Assembly (NCBI RefSeq): GCF_003952365.1
Contig: NZ_CP034443.1
Span: 5,325,001-5,389,000 of the forward strand
DNA length: 64,000 nt
Source: Mesorhizobium sp. M9A.F.Ca.ET.002.03.1.2
GTDB lineage: Bacteria > Pseudomonadota > Alphaproteobacteria > Rhizobiales > Rhizobiaceae
Reading direction: 5' to 3'
Below the pieces are notes generated by a model. The model did no database searches. It saw only the letters and a list, made by a program, of their open reading frames with translations, and was not told the origin of the DNA. Both the position numbers and the translations under genes were made by a program. Positions within the stretch are counted from its first letter, which is position 1. Each line of letters starts with the position of its first letter. Below are positions 43,238-53,783 of the stretch, piece by piece.

Positions 43238-43541
43238 CGACTGGAATCCGAGCGTGCCGCGAAATTCCGGGCGATCAGCTCGGCAGGGTTAAGGAAAGGT
43301 TGAGCGGCGGATTTCCGCCGCTTCCGCGCTGGCTGCGTGTGGGGCGCCGGAGTCGAAGACGGGCGCGCGGCGACCAGACTGGGGTGGGTTGCGAGAACGG
43401 AACGGAGCGTATCGTTAGGTCCGTGAGTACCGGCCTACCCCGGCCGTAGCCGAACTGCCACAACCGCTCCTGAGTGCTTCGGCCGGCGAAGGCCAGAAGC
43501 GCAGGAAACCTGCCATTCGCTGGCCAGCTGAATATCGATAC
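43238..43541. other. Region without an obvious gene
   Basis: Frames of up to about 100 codons exist on both strands, but they are low in start signals and one simply reads across the inverted repeat that follows. I see no supported gene. It has the mixed look of eroded intergenic repeats. Confidence 0.4.
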
Positions 43542-43587
43542 ATCTAAGCAGGTATTCGTGGGCTGGCCCACGAATACCTGCTTAGAT
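43542..43587. repeat. Perfect inverted repeat with 22-bp arms
   Basis: The left arm (43542-43563, starting ATCTAAGCAGG) is answered exactly by the right arm (43566-43587, ending CCTGCTTAGAT), separated by two bases. It is too symmetrical to be chance and has no T-run, so it is not a standard terminator. Confidence 0.9.
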
Positions 43588-43600
43588 TCTTTTGTTTGTC

Positions 43601-43645
43601 GCAGGTTCTTGTCGCAAAACCGTGGGACACTTTTGCGGAACCTGC
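43601..43645. repeat. Hairpin directly after lolD
   Basis: GCAGGTTC and CGCAAAA (43601-43619) pair with TTTTGCG and GAACCTGC (43631-43645) with a four-base bulge. It abuts the lolD stop and may end or protect the transcript of the nuo-to-lol side. No T-run follows on the minus strand, so I do not call a Rho-independent terminator. Confidence 0.6.
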
Positions 43646-44329
43646 CTAAAGCGGAACCACCTTGCCGTCGGCCAGCGTGACGCGACGGTCCATGCGCGAG
43701 GCAAGTTCGTGATTGTGGGTGGCGATCAGCGCCGCCAGGCCCGATTGCCGGACCAGCGCTCCCAGTGCCTCGAACACATAGGAGGCGGTGACCGGGTCGA
43801 GATTGCCGGTCGGCTCGTCGGCAAGCAGCACCAGCGGCGCGTTGGCGACGGCGCGCGCGATGGCGACGCGCTGCTGCTCGCCGCCGGACAGTTCCGACGG
43901 GCGGTGCTGCGCGCGCTTGCCGATCTGCATGTAGTCCAGCAGTTGCGCCGAACGCTCGGCAGCCTCCTGGCGCGTCAGCCCCTTTATCAGCTGCGGCATC
44001 ATGATGTTTTCCAGCGCCGTGAACTCCGGCAGCAGGTGATGGAACTGATAGACGAAGCCGACATCGTTGCGGCGGATCGCCGTGCGTTCGTCGTCGGAAA
44101 GCCGGCCGCAGGCGCGGCCGGCCAGAATCACGTCGCCGGCGTCCGGCCGCTCCAGCAGCCCGGCGGTGTGCAGCAGCGTCGACTTGCCGGTGCCCGAAGG
44201 CGCCACCAACGCCACGATCTCGCCGCGCTTCAGCGAAAAATCGGCGCCTTTGAGAATGGTGAGCTTGCGCGGCCCCTGGACATAATGCCGCTCGACGTTC
44301 TTCAGCTCGATAATGGCCTCGGCGCTCAT
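43646..44329 (-). CDS. lolD: Lipoprotein-releasing ABC transporter ATPase LolD
   Basis: The 227-residue ATPase has Walker A (APSGTGKST), signature [14 protein letters not shown] and Walker B ([12 protein letters not shown]). It powers release of outer-membrane lipoproteins from the inner membrane by the LolC-type partner encoded just before it. ATG 44329 overlaps the lolC stop (ATGA). Confidence 0.93.
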   Translation of the reverse strand: MSAEAIIELKNVERHYVQGPRKLTILKGADFSLKRGEIVALVAPSGTGKSTLLHTAGLLERPDAGDVILAGRACGRLSDDERTAIRRNDVGFVYQFHHLLPEFTALENIMMPQLIKGLTRQEAAERSAQLLDYMQIGKRAQHRPSELSGGEQQRVAIARAVANAPLVLLADEPTGNLDPVTASYVFEALGALVRQSGLAALIATHNHELASRMDRRVTLADGKVVPL

Positions 44330-45612
44330 TCGTACCTCAGCGCTTCGACCGGATCGAGCCTGGCCGCGCGCCATGCCGGAAACAGCGTCGCCAGGAACGA
44401 CAGCGCCAGTGCCATCAGGACAACCGAAATCGTCTCGCTGGCGTCCATTCGGGCAGGTAGCTGGCTCAGGAAATAGAGCTCGGGATTGAACAGCCTCTCG
44501 CCGGCCAGCCAGGAAAAGAACTGGCGGATGCGCTCGACGTTCAGGCAGATAACGACGCCAAGCAGGACGCCGGCGATGGTGCCCACCACGCCGATCGCCG
44601 CCCCCGTCATCAGGAAGATGCGCAGGATCGCGCCGCGCGTGGCGCCCATGGTGCGCAGGATGGCGATGTCGTGGCCCTTGTCCTTCACCAGCATGATCAG
44701 GCCCGAAATGATGTTGAGCGCCGCCACCAGCACGATCAGCGTCAGGATCATGAACATGACGTTGCGCTCCACTTGCAGCGCATCGAAGAATGTCCTGTTG
44801 CGCTCCCGCCAGTCGACCATGCTGATCGGCCGCTGGGCGGCCGCCTCGACCTTCGTCTTCAGCGCGTCGACATTGTCTGGATTGTCGACATAGATCTCGA
44901 TCGTCTGGGCCCGGCCGTCCATGTTGAAATAGAGCTGCGCTTCCGAAAACGGCATGTAGACGATGGAGCTGTCATATTCCGACATGCCAACTTCGAAGAT
45001 CGCCGTGATCGGGTAGCCCTTCATGCGCGGCGTCGTGCCGAGCGGCGTCACATCGCCCTCGGGCGCGATCAGCGTGATGGTGTCGCCGAGCACGAGACCG
45101 AGATTCTCGGCCATGCGGCTGCCGACGGCGACGCCCTCGCTGGCGTCGAAGCCAACGATCGAGCCCTGCTGGATATTGTTGGCGACGATCGAGATCTTGC
45201 CCAGATCCTCGCCGCGTATACCGCGCACCAGCGCCCCTGACCCGCCGCCGACATTGCCTTGCGCCAGCACCTGCCCGTCGATCAGCGGAATGGCGTATTT
45301 GACGCCGGGCACGCCGTTGATGCGGCCGGCAACCTGCGCATAGTCCTCCAGCGGCATGTCGAGCGGCTGCACGATCAGATGGCCGTTGACGCCGAGGATG
45401 CGCGTCAAGAGCTCGGCGCGAAACCCATTCATGACCGCCATCACGACGATCAGCGTGGCGACGCCCAGCATGATGCCGAGGAAGGAGATCGACGCAATCA
45501 CGGAGATCACCGTCTCCTTGCGGCGCGAACGCAGATAGCGCCACGCGACCATGCGTTCGAAGACGGAAAAAGGTCCGGCGGCCAGGGGTTTCGCTGCTGC
45601 CGCTTCGCTCAT
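44326..45612 (-). CDS. lolC: Lipoprotein-releasing ABC transporter permease LolC/LolE
   Basis: The 428-residue protein has an N-terminal membrane helix (about 35-57), a large periplasmic domain, three C-terminal helices and the end [17 protein letters not shown] of the FtsX/LolE family. A single LolC/E-like protein is usual in alphaproteobacteria, so it probably forms a homodimer with LolD. It overlaps proS by four bases. A longer frame upstream shadows proS. Confidence 0.93.
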   Translation of the reverse strand: MSEAAAAKPLAAGPFSVFERMVAWRYLRSRRKETVISVIASISFLGIMLGVATLIVVMAVMNGFRAELLTRILGVNGHLIVQPLDMPLEDYAQVAGRINGVPGVKYAIPLIDGQVLAQGNVGGGSGALVRGIRGEDLGKISIVANNIQQGSIVGFDASEGVAVGSRMAENLGLVLGDTITLIAPEGDVTPLGTTPRMKGYPITAIFEVGMSEYDSSIVYMPFSEAQLYFNMDGRAQTIEIYVDNPDNVDALKTKVEAAAQRPISMVDWRERNRTFFDALQVERNVMFMILTLIVLVAALNIISGLIMLVKDKGHDIAILRTMGATRGAILRIFLMTGAAIGVVGTIAGVLLGVVICLNVERIRQFFSWLAGERLFNPELYFLSQLPARMDASETISVVLMALALSFLATLFPAWRAARLDPVEALRYE

Positions 45613-46937
45613 GCGGCAACACCGAAGCGTTTCTTCACGCCCGCGATCGGCAGCGTCTCGCGCTCGCCGGTCTTGCGGTTTTTGATCTCGACCTCGCCGG
45701 CGGCCACGCCGCGCGGCCCGACAATCACCTGCCACGGCAGTCCGATCAGGTCGGCGGTGGCGAACTTGCCGCCCGGCCGCTGGTCGGTGTCGTCGTAGAG
45801 CACGTCCTTGCCGGCAGCGGCAAACGCCGCATAGAGATCGTCGCAGACGCGGTCGCACTCGGCATCGCCGGCCTTCATGTTGATCAGGCCGATGTCGAAA
45901 GGCGCCACCGCCTCCGGCCAGATGATGCCGTTGTCGTCATGGCTGGCCTCGATGATCGCCGCGACCAGCCGCGACGGGCCGATGCCGTAGGAGCCCCCCG
46001 AGACGAAATGGTCCTTGCCGTCGGGCCCGGTCACCTTGGCGCCCATCGGCTTTGAATATTTGTCACCGAAATGGAAGATATGGCCGACCTCGATGCCGCG
46101 CGCCGAGACCCGGTCAGTCTCGGCGACCTTTTCCCATGCTGCTTCGTCGTGCATCTCGTCGGTGGCGGCATAGGGTGCCGTCCATTTCGTGACGATGCCG
46201 CTGATCTCGGCATCGTTCGAGAAATCCGTGCCTTCGCCCGGTACAGCCAGCGCAAGATAGTCGCGATGGCAAAACACCTGGCTCTCGCCGGTGTCGGCCA
46301 GGATGATGAATTCGTGGCTGAGGTCGCCGCCGATCGGCCCGGTGTCGGCCCGCATCGGGATCGCCTGCAGCCCCATGCGCGTGAAGGTCCTGAGATAGGA
46401 TACGAACATCCTGTTATAGGCCGCCTTGGCGCCGTCATAGTCGAGGTCGAAGGAATAGGCGTCCTTCATCAGGAACTCTCGGCTGCGCATGACGCCGAAC
46501 CGCGGGCGCACCTCGTCGCGGAATTTCCACTGGATGTGATAGAGATTGAGCGGCAGATCCTTATAGGACTTCACATAGGCGCGGAAAATCTCGGTGACCA
46601 TCTCCTCGTTGGTCGGCCCATAGAGCATGTCGCGATCTTGCCGGTCCTTGATGCGCAGCATCTCCTTGCCGTAGTCGTCATAGCGGCCGCTTTCGCGCCA
46701 CAGTTCGGCGGACTGGATGGTCGGCATCAGGATCTCGAGCGCGCCGGCCCGGTTCTGCTCTTCGCGAATGATCCGGCAGACCTTGTCCAGCACCCTCTTG
46801 CCGAGCGGCAGCCAGGAAAAACTGCCTTGCCCCTGCTGGCGGATCATGCCGGCGCGCAGCATCAGCCGGTGCGAGACGATTTCGGCCTCGCGTGGATTTT
46901 CTTTGAGGATAGGTAGGAAATAGCGCGACAAACGCAT
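45609..46937 (-). CDS. proS: Prolyl-tRNA synthetase, alphaproteobacterial short type
   Basis: The 442-residue class II synthetase has motif 1 near [12 protein letters not shown], motif 2 [25 protein letters not shown] and motif 3 GSYGIGPSR. It lacks the INS editing domain of the long E. coli form, as is typical for alphaproteobacteria. It loads proline on tRNA-Pro. ATG 46937 gives the conserved MRLSRYFLP start. Confidence 0.95.
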   Translation of the reverse strand: MRLSRYFLPILKENPREAEIVSHRLMLRAGMIRQQGQGSFSWLPLGKRVLDKVCRIIREEQNRAGALEILMPTIQSAELWRESGRYDDYGKEMLRIKDRQDRDMLYGPTNEEMVTEIFRAYVKSYKDLPLNLYHIQWKFRDEVRPRFGVMRSREFLMKDAYSFDLDYDGAKAAYNRMFVSYLRTFTRMGLQAIPMRADTGPIGGDLSHEFIILADTGESQVFCHRDYLALAVPGEGTDFSNDAEISGIVTKWTAPYAATDEMHDEAAWEKVAETDRVSARGIEVGHIFHFGDKYSKPMGAKVTGPDGKDHFVSGGSYGIGPSRLVAAIIEASHDDNGIIWPEAVAPFDIGLINMKAGDAECDRVCDDLYAAFAAAGKDVLYDDTDQRPGGKFATADLIGLPWQVIVGPRGVAAGEVEIKNRKTGERETLPIAGVKKRFGVAA

Positions 46938-47170
46938 GGACTGGTCCGTAAGTGAGGATTGCCGCACCGGAATCGGCGCAGCGCAGGCTTGCTTGCCCCG
47001 GCTTCATAGCCATTTCATGACGGAATGGAAACCCGCCCCCACCCCACGTCTCGGGCGCCCGCAAAGGTGCCGCAGTGCCGCATCCGCCTTGCTGGTCGTT
47101 TCGCAAGCAACGCCTGCCATACTATTGTGCACTGCAGCACGAGATTGCTTATTTCCAGGCAAAATTCTGC
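46938..47170. other. Intergenic region upstream of proS
   Basis: I see no gene here. The DNA is less GC-rich than its neighbours. It should contain the proS promoter on the minus strand, but I do not find a clear one. A plus-strand frame across it has no family features. Confidence 0.4.
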
Positions 47171-47198
47171 GTGACATTTTCATCCGCCTTGGGCTAAT
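47171..47198 (+). promoter_or_regulatory. Promoter candidate of a small RNA
   Basis: GTGACA (47171-47176) and GCTAAT (47193-47198) are spaced 16 bases apart, a fair sigma-70 match. Transcription would start near 47205. Confidence 0.5.
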
Positions 47199-47204
47199 GT
47201 GCCC

Positions 47205-47355
47205 CGATAACCGAGAGGGCGGAGAAAAATCTGCCCTCCTACGCGGTCAAAGTCTTGGGAGGATGCGATCTAGGCGCGGTTACTCGCTGCCGCCGGACAC
47301 CGGAAACAGATCGGACGCGTTTAAATTGCAAGGCCTCGTGCCTTGCATTTTTTTT
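47205..47355 (+). ncRNA. Candidate small RNA between proS and the DUF1467 gene
   Basis: A promoter-like pair upstream and a strong Rho-independent terminator at the end bound about 150 bases with no credible frame. The region includes GAGGGCGGAG answered by CTGCCCTC and a GGGAGGAT stretch that could pair with ribosome sites. It is transcribed opposite to both flanking genes. I could not match it to a named family (it is not SRP RNA or tmRNA). Confidence 0.55.
47327..47355 (+). terminator. Rho-independent terminator
   Basis: TGCAAGG and CCTTGCA pair around CCTCGTG and are followed by eight T. The T-run is on the plus strand, where no protein gene precedes it, so it belongs to the candidate small RNA. 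Confidence 0.88.
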
Positions 47356-47492
47356 GTGCAAATCATTTGGTTAGCACGCCAAATTATCAAATCACTTTAC
47401 GCAACGTCAGCACAACGGGTTCGAAAACCCGCGTCGGCTTCCTGCCCGGTTTGGTGCTCACATGAAGGATGTGGACAGCCGTGCCCGGCGCT

Positions 47493-47777
47493 CTAGTTTT
47501 CAGGTCTCTGGCTGAAGTTCGGCACGATACGCGGTATGTCGTCGATGCCAAGGCCGAGCCCCCTCGTAACGCCATAGAAGATGCCAAGAAGAACCATCGT
47601 GACGATCGTCGTTCGTAGCGCCGCGCGCAGCATGTGCGGTCCGCGCGGCGCGCTGGGTACCGTGCCCAGCGTCACGTCCTCATCCTCGTCCTGCGTCCTC
47701 ATGCTGAACGGCAGGATGGCGAACAGCACCACCCACCATGTGATGAAGAACAGGGCGAGGAACGAAACCCAGCTCAT
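47493..47777 (-). CDS. DUF1467 family membrane protein
   Basis: The 94-residue protein has helices at about 5-25 and 55-75 with an acidic TQDEDEDVTLG loop between them, as in DUF1467. The function is unknown. It overlaps the mce stop and is conserved downstream of mce in rhizobia by my recollection of gene order. Confidence 0.86.
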   Translation of the reverse strand: MSWVSFLALFFITWWVVLFAILPFSMRTQDEDEDVTLGTVPSAPRGPHMLRAALRTTIVTMVLLGIFYGVTRGLGLGIDDIPRIVPNFSQRPEN

Positions 47778-48178
47778 GCTTGCTCCAGTTCGACTAGCGT
47801 GCCGAAGAAATCCTTGGGATGCAGGAACAGCACCGGCTTGCCATGCGCGCCGGTCTTCGGGTTGCCGTCGCCCAGGATACGGGCGCCGCAGGCTGCGAGG
47901 TGATCGCGCGCGGCAAGAATGTCGTCGACCTCATAGCAGACATGATGCATGCCGCCCGAGGGGTTCTTCTTGAGGAATGCCCCGATCGGCGAGCCTTCGC
48001 CGAGCGGCTCCAGCAATTCGATCTTGGTGTTGCCGACATCGACGAACACCACCGTCACGCCATGCTCCGGCAGCGCCTGCGGCGCGGTCACCCGGGCGCC
48101 GAGCGTATCGCGATAGGCCGCAGTCGCCGCGGCCAGATCCGGCACGGCAAGCGCGACATGGTTCAGGCGTCCCAGCAT
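47774..48178 (-). CDS. mce: Methylmalonyl-CoA epimerase
   Basis: The 134-residue vicinal-oxygen-chelate protein begins LGRLNHVALAVPDL and carries MHHVCYEVDD and FLHPKDFFGTLVELEQ with the expected metal ligands (His, His, Glu). It interconverts the epimers of methylmalonyl-CoA on the propionate route, whose mutase needs the cobalamin made by the cob genes. ATG 48178 is chosen; a longer frame runs into a repeat. Confidence 0.92.
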   Translation of the reverse strand: MLGRLNHVALAVPDLAAATAAYRDTLGARVTAPQALPEHGVTVVFVDVGNTKIELLEPLGEGSPIGAFLKKNPSGGMHHVCYEVDDILAARDHLAACGARILGDGNPKTGAHGKPVLFLHPKDFFGTLVELEQA

Positions 48179-48193
48179 AAAGCGCTCCGCTTT

Positions 48194-48289
48194 AGGGGAG
48201 TAAGGGAGTAGGGCAGTAGGGAAAAACAAGATTGAAGAAAAGCAACTACTCGTTCTTCCCTACTGCCTTACTCCCCTATTCCCTTATTC
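48194..48289. repeat. Long hairpin repeat between mce and rnj
   Basis: A G-rich arm of GGGGAGTAAGGGAGTA-type units (48194-48222) is answered by TTCCCTACTGCCTTACTCCCC (from 48256) with few mismatches. The arms are built of repeated GGG(A/C)AGTA-like heptamers. It would form a strong stem in the transcript between the two genes. Confidence 0.8.
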
Positions 48290-48290
48290 G

Positions 48291-49961
48291 TCACCGCGTG
48301 ACGAATACAGTCACCAGCGGCTTCTTGCCCCACGCTTCATTGGCGGCGCCGCGGACGGCGCGGCGCACCGCCTCCTGCACGAGGTCGAGGTCTTTTCGGC
48401 GCTGACGGGGGATGGAGTCCACGGCGCCGATTGCCGCATCGATCATCAGGTCTTCCAGGCTCTCGCCGCGGCCATCGGCCTCGGCGACGCCGATGGCGAC
48501 CAGGTCGGGATCGCCGGCGAGCTCATATCTGTCGTCGAGCACGACATTGACCGCGACATGGCCGGCGAAGGACAGTTTGCGCCGGTCGCGAATGCCCATC
48601 GCCTGGTCGGTGCCGATCAGCCTGCCGTCCTTGTAGATGCGGCCGAACGGCACCTGGTCGATGATCGTCGCCGCACCGGGATAGAGCCGCAGCATGTCGC
48701 CGTCGCGCACCTGCGCCACCTGGCCGATGCCGGACACCGACATCAGCGAGCCCTGCGCCACCAGATGCGCCGCCTCGCCATGCACCGGCACGCCGATCTC
48801 CGGGCGCACCCATTCGTACATCTTGCGCAATTCGCTGCGGCGCGGATGGCCGGAGACATGCACCAGCGCATCGCCGTCCTCGATGATCTTGATGCCGAGA
48901 TCGATCAGGCGGTTCTTGATCTCGAGAATCCCCTTCTCGTTGCCGGGGATGGTGCGCGAGGAGAACACCACGGTGTCGCCCGATGTCAGCGACACCGATT
49001 TCATCTCGTCGCGCGACAGTTTCGCCAGTGCCGCAAGCGGCTCGCCCTGGCTGCCGGTGCAGATGATGACGAGGTTTTCGCGCGGGATGAACCCAAAATC
49101 CTCCTCGGCGATGAACTCGGGCAGCCCGTCCATATAGCCGAGTTCATCAGCCACATCGATGACGCGCTTCAGCGAACGGCCGAGCACCAGGCATTGGCGT
49201 CCGGCATCGCGTGCGGCCTTGGCAATGGAAACGATGCGCCCGACATTGGAGGAAAAGGTGGTGACGGCGACGCGGCCCTTGGCGCTCTGGATGACGCCCT
49301 TGAGGCCCTCCCCCACCGCCACTTCCGACGGCGAATCGCCTTCCCGCAGCGCATTGGTGGAATCGCAGATCAGCGCCAGCACGCCCTTGTCGCCATAGGC
49401 GCGGAAGCGGGCCTCGTCGGTCATCGGCCCGATCGTCGGCGCCGGATCGATCTTCCAGTCGCCGGTGTGGATGACGGTGCCGGCCGGCGTGGTGATCGCC
49501 AATGACATCGGCTCGGGAATCGAATGCGCGACCGGGATGGCCTCGATCTCGAACGGGCCGACGGTGAATTTTTCGCCGGCCCGGTAGATCGTCAACGGAA
49601 TCTTCGGCGCGCCCTGCTCGCCCTGCCGCTTGGCTTCCAGCAAACCGGCGCCGAACGGCGTCATCCAGACCGGCGCCTTGAGCTTCGGCCATGTGTCGAG
49701 CAGCGCGCCGTAATGGTCCTCATGCGCATGGGTGATGACGATGCCGCGCAGATTGGCGATATTCTCCTCTATGAAACGCGTGTCGGGCAGCACCAGGTCG
49801 ACGCCGGGCAGGCTGGCATCGGGAAAGGTCACGCCGACATCGACGACGATCCATTCGCGGGCATTGGCCGGCCCATAGCCATAGAGGGCGAAGTTCATGC
49901 CGATCTCGCCGACGCCGCCGAGCGGCACGAAGACGAGCTCGGCGTTTTCCGCTTTCGCCAT
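48291..49961 (-). CDS. rnj: Ribonuclease J family exo/endonuclease
   Basis: The 556-residue protein has the metallo-beta-lactamase motif ITHAHEDHYGAL (His 78, His 80, Asp 82, His 83), the beta-CASP region with VHVSGHPRRSEL, and a C-terminal dimer domain. RNase J processes rRNA and decays mRNA from the 5' end. ATG 49961 follows GGAAAG. It is part of the nuo-to-proS run. Confidence 0.93.
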   Translation of the reverse strand: MAKAENAELVFVPLGGVGEIGMNFALYGYGPANAREWIVVDVGVTFPDASLPGVDLVLPDTRFIEENIANLRGIVITHAHEDHYGALLDTWPKLKAPVWMTPFGAGLLEAKRQGEQGAPKIPLTIYRAGEKFTVGPFEIEAIPVAHSIPEPMSLAITTPAGTVIHTGDWKIDPAPTIGPMTDEARFRAYGDKGVLALICDSTNALREGDSPSEVAVGEGLKGVIQSAKGRVAVTTFSSNVGRIVSIAKAARDAGRQCLVLGRSLKRVIDVADELGYMDGLPEFIAEEDFGFIPRENLVIICTGSQGEPLAALAKLSRDEMKSVSLTSGDTVVFSSRTIPGNEKGILEIKNRLIDLGIKIIEDGDALVHVSGHPRRSELRKMYEWVRPEIGVPVHGEAAHLVAQGSLMSVSGIGQVAQVRDGDMLRLYPGAATIIDQVPFGRIYKDGRLIGTDQAMGIRDRRKLSFAGHVAVNVVLDDRYELAGDPDLVAIGVAEADGRGESLEDLMIDAAIGAVDSIPRQRRKDLDLVQEAVRRAVRGAANEAWGKKPLVTVFVTR

Positions 49962-49996
49962 GATCTTTCCTTTCCTGGCCGGTCGGACCAAGCCCA

Positions 49997-50818
49997 TCAA
50001 ACCTGAGCCGACGCGACCGCGCCGAAATGCACGTCGCCGGCGGCGATCGTCAGAACCGAACCCTCATCGTCGCGGATCACGAAACGGCAGTCCTCGTCAA
50101 TGGTCTCGAACGTGCCGCGCACCACATTACCGTCAATCCTGACAGCAACCTGCCCGCCAAGCCCTGCCGCGCGCGCCAGCCAGCGCCGCCTGACGGCGCC
50201 AAGCCCGCGCCCGTCATTCCACAGCCGCGCATTCTCGCTCCAGGCATCCGACAACGCCAGAAACAGCGTCTCGGCATCGCAAGCAGCGCCCAGCGCGCTG
50301 AGCGATGTCGCGGGATAAGGCAAATCCTGGGGGTATGCCACCACATTGACGCCGATGCCGACTGCCACCGCGGAGCGGTCGCCATCCAGCATCGCCGATT
50401 CCAGCAGGATGCCGGCAAGCTTGGCGCCGAAGGCGAGCACATCGTTAGGCCATTTCAGCTCGAAGCGGTTCCTCCCACCGCTGGCGCCGTCGAGACCGAT
50501 CACGATCCTGCCCTTCGGCACGACGGCGTCGAGCGCGTCGGCCAGCGCCAGTCCGGCGACGAAGCCGAGCGTCGCGGCAAGACGTAGCTCGGCACTGGTA
50601 ACCACCAGCAGCGTCGCCGCCAGATTGCCTTCGGGCGTCGCCCAGACCCGTCCGCGCCGGCCGCGTCCGCTTTCCTGTTTTTTTGAAACGACCCAGAGCT
50701 TTCCCGGATCCCCCGCCCGCGCATGATCCAGCGCCAGCGCATTGGTGGAACCGACCGTGTCATGTGCTTCGAGCCGGAACCCTTCCGACGCCGCTGTTGG
50801 AGCCAGCCGAAATGCCAT
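49997..50818 (-). CDS. birA: Biotin-[acetyl-CoA carboxylase] ligase
   Basis: The 273-residue protein has ESGRGRRGRVWATPEGNLAATLLV, the biotinyl-AMP binding motif, and LKWPNDVL. It lacks an N-terminal DNA-binding domain, so it is a group I ligase that does not repress biotin genes. It attaches biotin to carboxylases, including propionyl-CoA carboxylase ahead of mce. It starts four bases after nuoN. Confidence 0.93.
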   Translation of the reverse strand: MAFRLAPTAASEGFRLEAHDTVGSTNALALDHARAGDPGKLWVVSKKQESGRGRRGRVWATPEGNLAATLLVVTSAELRLAATLGFVAGLALADALDAVVPKGRIVIGLDGASGGRNRFELKWPNDVLAFGAKLAGILLESAMLDGDRSAVAVGIGVNVVAYPQDLPYPATSLSALGAACDAETLFLALSDAWSENARLWNDGRGLGAVRRRWLARAAGLGGQVAVRIDGNVVRGTFETIDEDCRFVIRDDEGSVLTIAAGDVHFGAVASAQV

Positions 50819-50822
50819 CCCG

Positions 50823-52259
50823 TCAGAAGAAGGTCTTGGCGGCGGCTTCGGCATAGGTGCCGATCGGCCCGCCAATCAGCACGTAGAACAGCACGAAGGC
50901 GCCACTGACGCCGAGCACGACGCGAAGCTCGCTCGCCATCGGCAAGAAGCCGCCGATCGGTTCGTCGAACCACATGATCTTGATGATGCGCAGATAGTAA
51001 TAGGCGCCCACCACCGAGGCCAGCACGCCGATGATCGCCAGCGCGTAGAGGTTGGCGTTGATGGCGGCGAGGAACACGTACCACTTCCCCCAGAAGCCGG
51101 CGAGCGGCGGAATGCCGGCCAGCGAGAACATCAGGATGGTGAGGATCGTCGCCATGACAGGATTGGTCGACGACAGGCCGGCGAGATCGCTGATCTGCTC
51201 GACATTGCCTTCCTTGCGCCGCATGGCGAGGATGAAGGCGAAGGTGCCGAGCGTCATCACCAGATAGATCAGCATGTAAATGGCGACGCCACGCACGCCG
51301 GCCTGGCTGTTGGCGGCGAGACCGACCAGCGCGTAGCCCATATGGCCGATGGAGGAATAGGCCATCAGCCGCTTGATATTGGTCTGGCCGATGGCCGCGA
51401 AGGCGCCGAGCGCCATCGAGGCGATCGAGATGAAGACGATGATCTGCTGCCAGTCGGCGGCAATCGGCTTGAACGCGCCCATGGTGACGCGCACGATCAG
51501 CGCCATCGCCGCCATCTTCGGCGCCGCGGCGAGGAAGGCCGTCACCGGCGTTGGCGCGCCTTCATAGACGTCGGGCGTCCACATGTGGAACGGCACCGCC
51601 GATATCTTGAAGGCGAGGCCGGCCAGCACGAAGACCAGGCCGAAGACGAGGCCAAGCTGGCGCTCGCCGCCGCCCAGCGCCGTGGCGATCTCCTGGAACC
51701 CGGTGTTGCCGGTGTAGCCGTAGACGAGGCTGATGCCGTAAAGCAGCATGCCTGACGACAGCGCGCCGAGGACGAAATACTTCAACCCCGCCTCGGTCGA
51801 GCGCAGATTGTCCCGGTTGATCGCCGCCAGCACGTAGATCGCCAGCGACTGCAATTCGAGGCCGAGATAAAGCCCGATCATGCCGTTGGCCGAGATCATC
51901 AGCATCATGCCGAGCGTGCACAGCAGGATCAGCACCGGATATTCGAACTTGTCGAAATGCTCCGCCTTGGCGAAGCGCATCGACATGACCAGCGTCACCG
52001 CCGACCCGATCAGCGCCAGCACCTTCATGAAGCGGGCGAAGGGATCCTGGACGAAGGCTTCGCCATAGGCACTGCCCTGCCCGGTGGAAAAGATCACCCA
52101 GACGCCTGCGATCACCAGGACGGCGACGGCAAGGCCGCTCACCGTGGCGGTCGTATTGGCGCGCGAATAGGCGCCAAGCATCAGCAGCGCCAGGGCGCCG
52201 ATTGCGAGGATCAGCTCTGGCGTCGAGAGCGACAGGCTGGAGAGAAGGTCCGGCGTCAT
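50823..52259 (-). CDS. nuoN: NADH-quinone oxidoreductase subunit N
   Basis: The 478-residue membrane protein has about 13-14 helices and the antiporter-like core [25 protein letters not shown] with Lys and the following GHMGYALVG segment. NuoN is one of three proton-pumping antiporter-like subunits of complex I. It is the last nuo gene in the operon before birA. Confidence 0.95.
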   Translation of the reverse strand: MTPDLLSSLSLSTPELILAIGALALLMLGAYSRANTTATVSGLAVAVLVIAGVWVIFSTGQGSAYGEAFVQDPFARFMKVLALIGSAVTLVMSMRFAKAEHFDKFEYPVLILLCTLGMMLMISANGMIGLYLGLELQSLAIYVLAAINRDNLRSTEAGLKYFVLGALSSGMLLYGISLVYGYTGNTGFQEIATALGGGERQLGLVFGLVFVLAGLAFKISAVPFHMWTPDVYEGAPTPVTAFLAAAPKMAAMALIVRVTMGAFKPIAADWQQIIVFISIASMALGAFAAIGQTNIKRLMAYSSIGHMGYALVGLAANSQAGVRGVAIYMLIYLVMTLGTFAFILAMRRKEGNVEQISDLAGLSSTNPVMATILTILMFSLAGIPPLAGFWGKWYVFLAAINANLYALAIIGVLASVVGAYYYLRIIKIMWFDEPIGGFLPMASELRVVLGVSGAFVLFYVLIGGPIGTYAEAAAKTFF

Positions 52260-52277
52260 GGTTCGCAAAATTCCCGG

Positions 52278-53783
52278 TCAGTTCGCCGCCGCGGTCTGCG
52301 CGGTGCCGATGGATGCGGTGACATTGGTGACGAGCGCCTTGACCGATTCGGCCGTCGCGTCGAAGACCGGCGCCGGATAGACGCCGAAGAAAATGACCAG
52401 CGCGACCAGCGGATAGATGATCACCTTCTCGCGCGCCGACAGGTCGAGCAGGCCTTTCAGGCTGTCCTTGGTCAGCGCGCCGAAGATCACCCGGCGGTAG
52501 AGCCAGAGCGCATAGGCCGCCGACAGGATGACGCCGGTGGCGGCGAAGAACGCCACCCAGGTGTTGACCCGGAACACGCCCAGCATGGTCAGGAACTCGC
52601 CGACGAAGCCGCTGGTGCCGGGCAGGCCGACATTGGCCATGGTGAAGATCATGAACACGGTGGCGTATTTCGGCATGTTGTTGACCAGCCCGCCATAGGC
52701 ATCGATGTCGCGCGTGTGCATGCGGTCGTAGATGACGCCGACGCAGAGGAACAGCGCGCCGGAGACGAGGCCGTGCGACAGCATCTGGAAGATCGCCCCC
52801 TGGACGCCTTCCTGGTTCATTGCGAAGATGCCCATGGTGACGAAGCCCATATGGGCGACCGACGAATAGGCGATCAGCTTCTTCATGTCCTCCTGCATCA
52901 GCGCCACCAGCGAGGTGTAGATGATGGCGACGACGGACAGCGCGAAGACCAGCGGCGCGAACATCTCCGAGGCGATCGGAAACATCGGCAGCGAAAAGCG
53001 CAGGAAGCCATATCCGCCCATCTTGAGCAGGATGGCGGCCAGGATAACCGAGCCGGCCGTCGGCGCCTCGACATGGGCGTCCGGCAGCCAGGTGTGAACC
53101 GGCCACATCGGCATCTTCACCGCGAAGGACGCGAAGAAGGCGAGCCATAGCCAGGTCTGCATGCTGGCCGGGAAATTATGCGTCAGAAGCGTCGGGATGT
53201 CGGTGGTGCCGGACTGGAAGAACATCGCCATGACGGCGAGCAGCATCAGCACCGAACCGGCCAGCGTATAGAGGAAGAACTTGAACGAGGCGTAGACGCG
53301 CCGCTTGCCGCCCCACACGCCGATGATGATGAACATCGGGATCAGGCCGGCCTCGAAGAAGACGTAGAACAAAACGATGTCGAGCGCGCAGAACACGCCG
53401 ATCATCAGCGTCTCCAGCAACAGGAAGGCGATCATGTAGGCCTTGACGCGCTTCTCGATCGATTCCCACGAAGCCAGGATGCAGAGCGGCATCAGGAAGG
53501 TGGTCAGGATGACGAACAGCATGGAGATGCCGTCGACGCCCATGTGGTAGGAGATGCCGGAATCCAGCCAGGCAAGCTTCTCGACGAACTGGAAGCCAGG
53601 CTCCGAATTGTCGAAGCCGGTCCAGATGAACAGCGAGATGATGAAGGTGATGCTCGTCGTCCACAATGCGATGGCGCGGATGTTGCGGCGGGCATTTTCG
53701 CTGTCATCACGAACGAACAGGATGAGCAGCACACCAACCAGCGGCAGGAAGGTGACCAGCGAGAGGATCGGCCAGGCGGTCAT
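52278..53783 (-). CDS. nuoM: NADH-quinone oxidoreductase subunit M
   Basis: The 501-residue antiporter-like subunit shows [26 protein letters not shown] and [11 protein letters not shown], the proton channel landmarks with conserved Lys and Glu. It couples quinone reduction to proton pumping. It overlaps the nuoL stop at ATGA. Confidence 0.96.
   Translation of the reverse strand: MTAWPILSLVTFLPLVGVLLILFVRDDSENARRNIRAIALWTTSITFIISLFIWTGFDNSEPGFQFVEKLAWLDSGISYHMGVDGISMLFVILTTFLMPLCILASWESIEKRVKAYMIAFLLLETLMIGVFCALDIVLFYVFFEAGLIPMFIIIGVWGGKRRVYASFKFFLYTLAGSVLMLLAVMAMFFQSGTTDIPTLLTHNFPASMQTWLWLAFFASFAVKMPMWPVHTWLPDAHVEAPTAGSVILAAILLKMGGYGFLRFSLPMFPIASEMFAPLVFALSVVAIIYTSLVALMQEDMKKLIAYSSVAHMGFVTMGIFAMNQEGVQGAIFQMLSHGLVSGALFLCVGVIYDRMHTRDIDAYGGLVNNMPKYATVFMIFTMANVGLPGTSGFVGEFLTMLGVFRVNTWVAFFAATGVILSAAYALWLYRRVIFGALTKDSLKGLLDLSAREKVIIYPLVALVIFFGVYPAPVFDATAESVKALVTNVTASIGTAQTAAAN

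Noticed and set aside
43275..43571. 98-codon minus-strand frame with some resemblance to hypothetical entries
   Set aside because: It reads through an arm of the inverted repeat and has no ribosome site; composition is that of repeats.
46936..47496. 186-codon plus-strand frame between proS and the DUF1467 gene
   Set aside because: It overlaps the small-RNA promoter and terminator, has no family features, and runs through the terminator T-run as coding.
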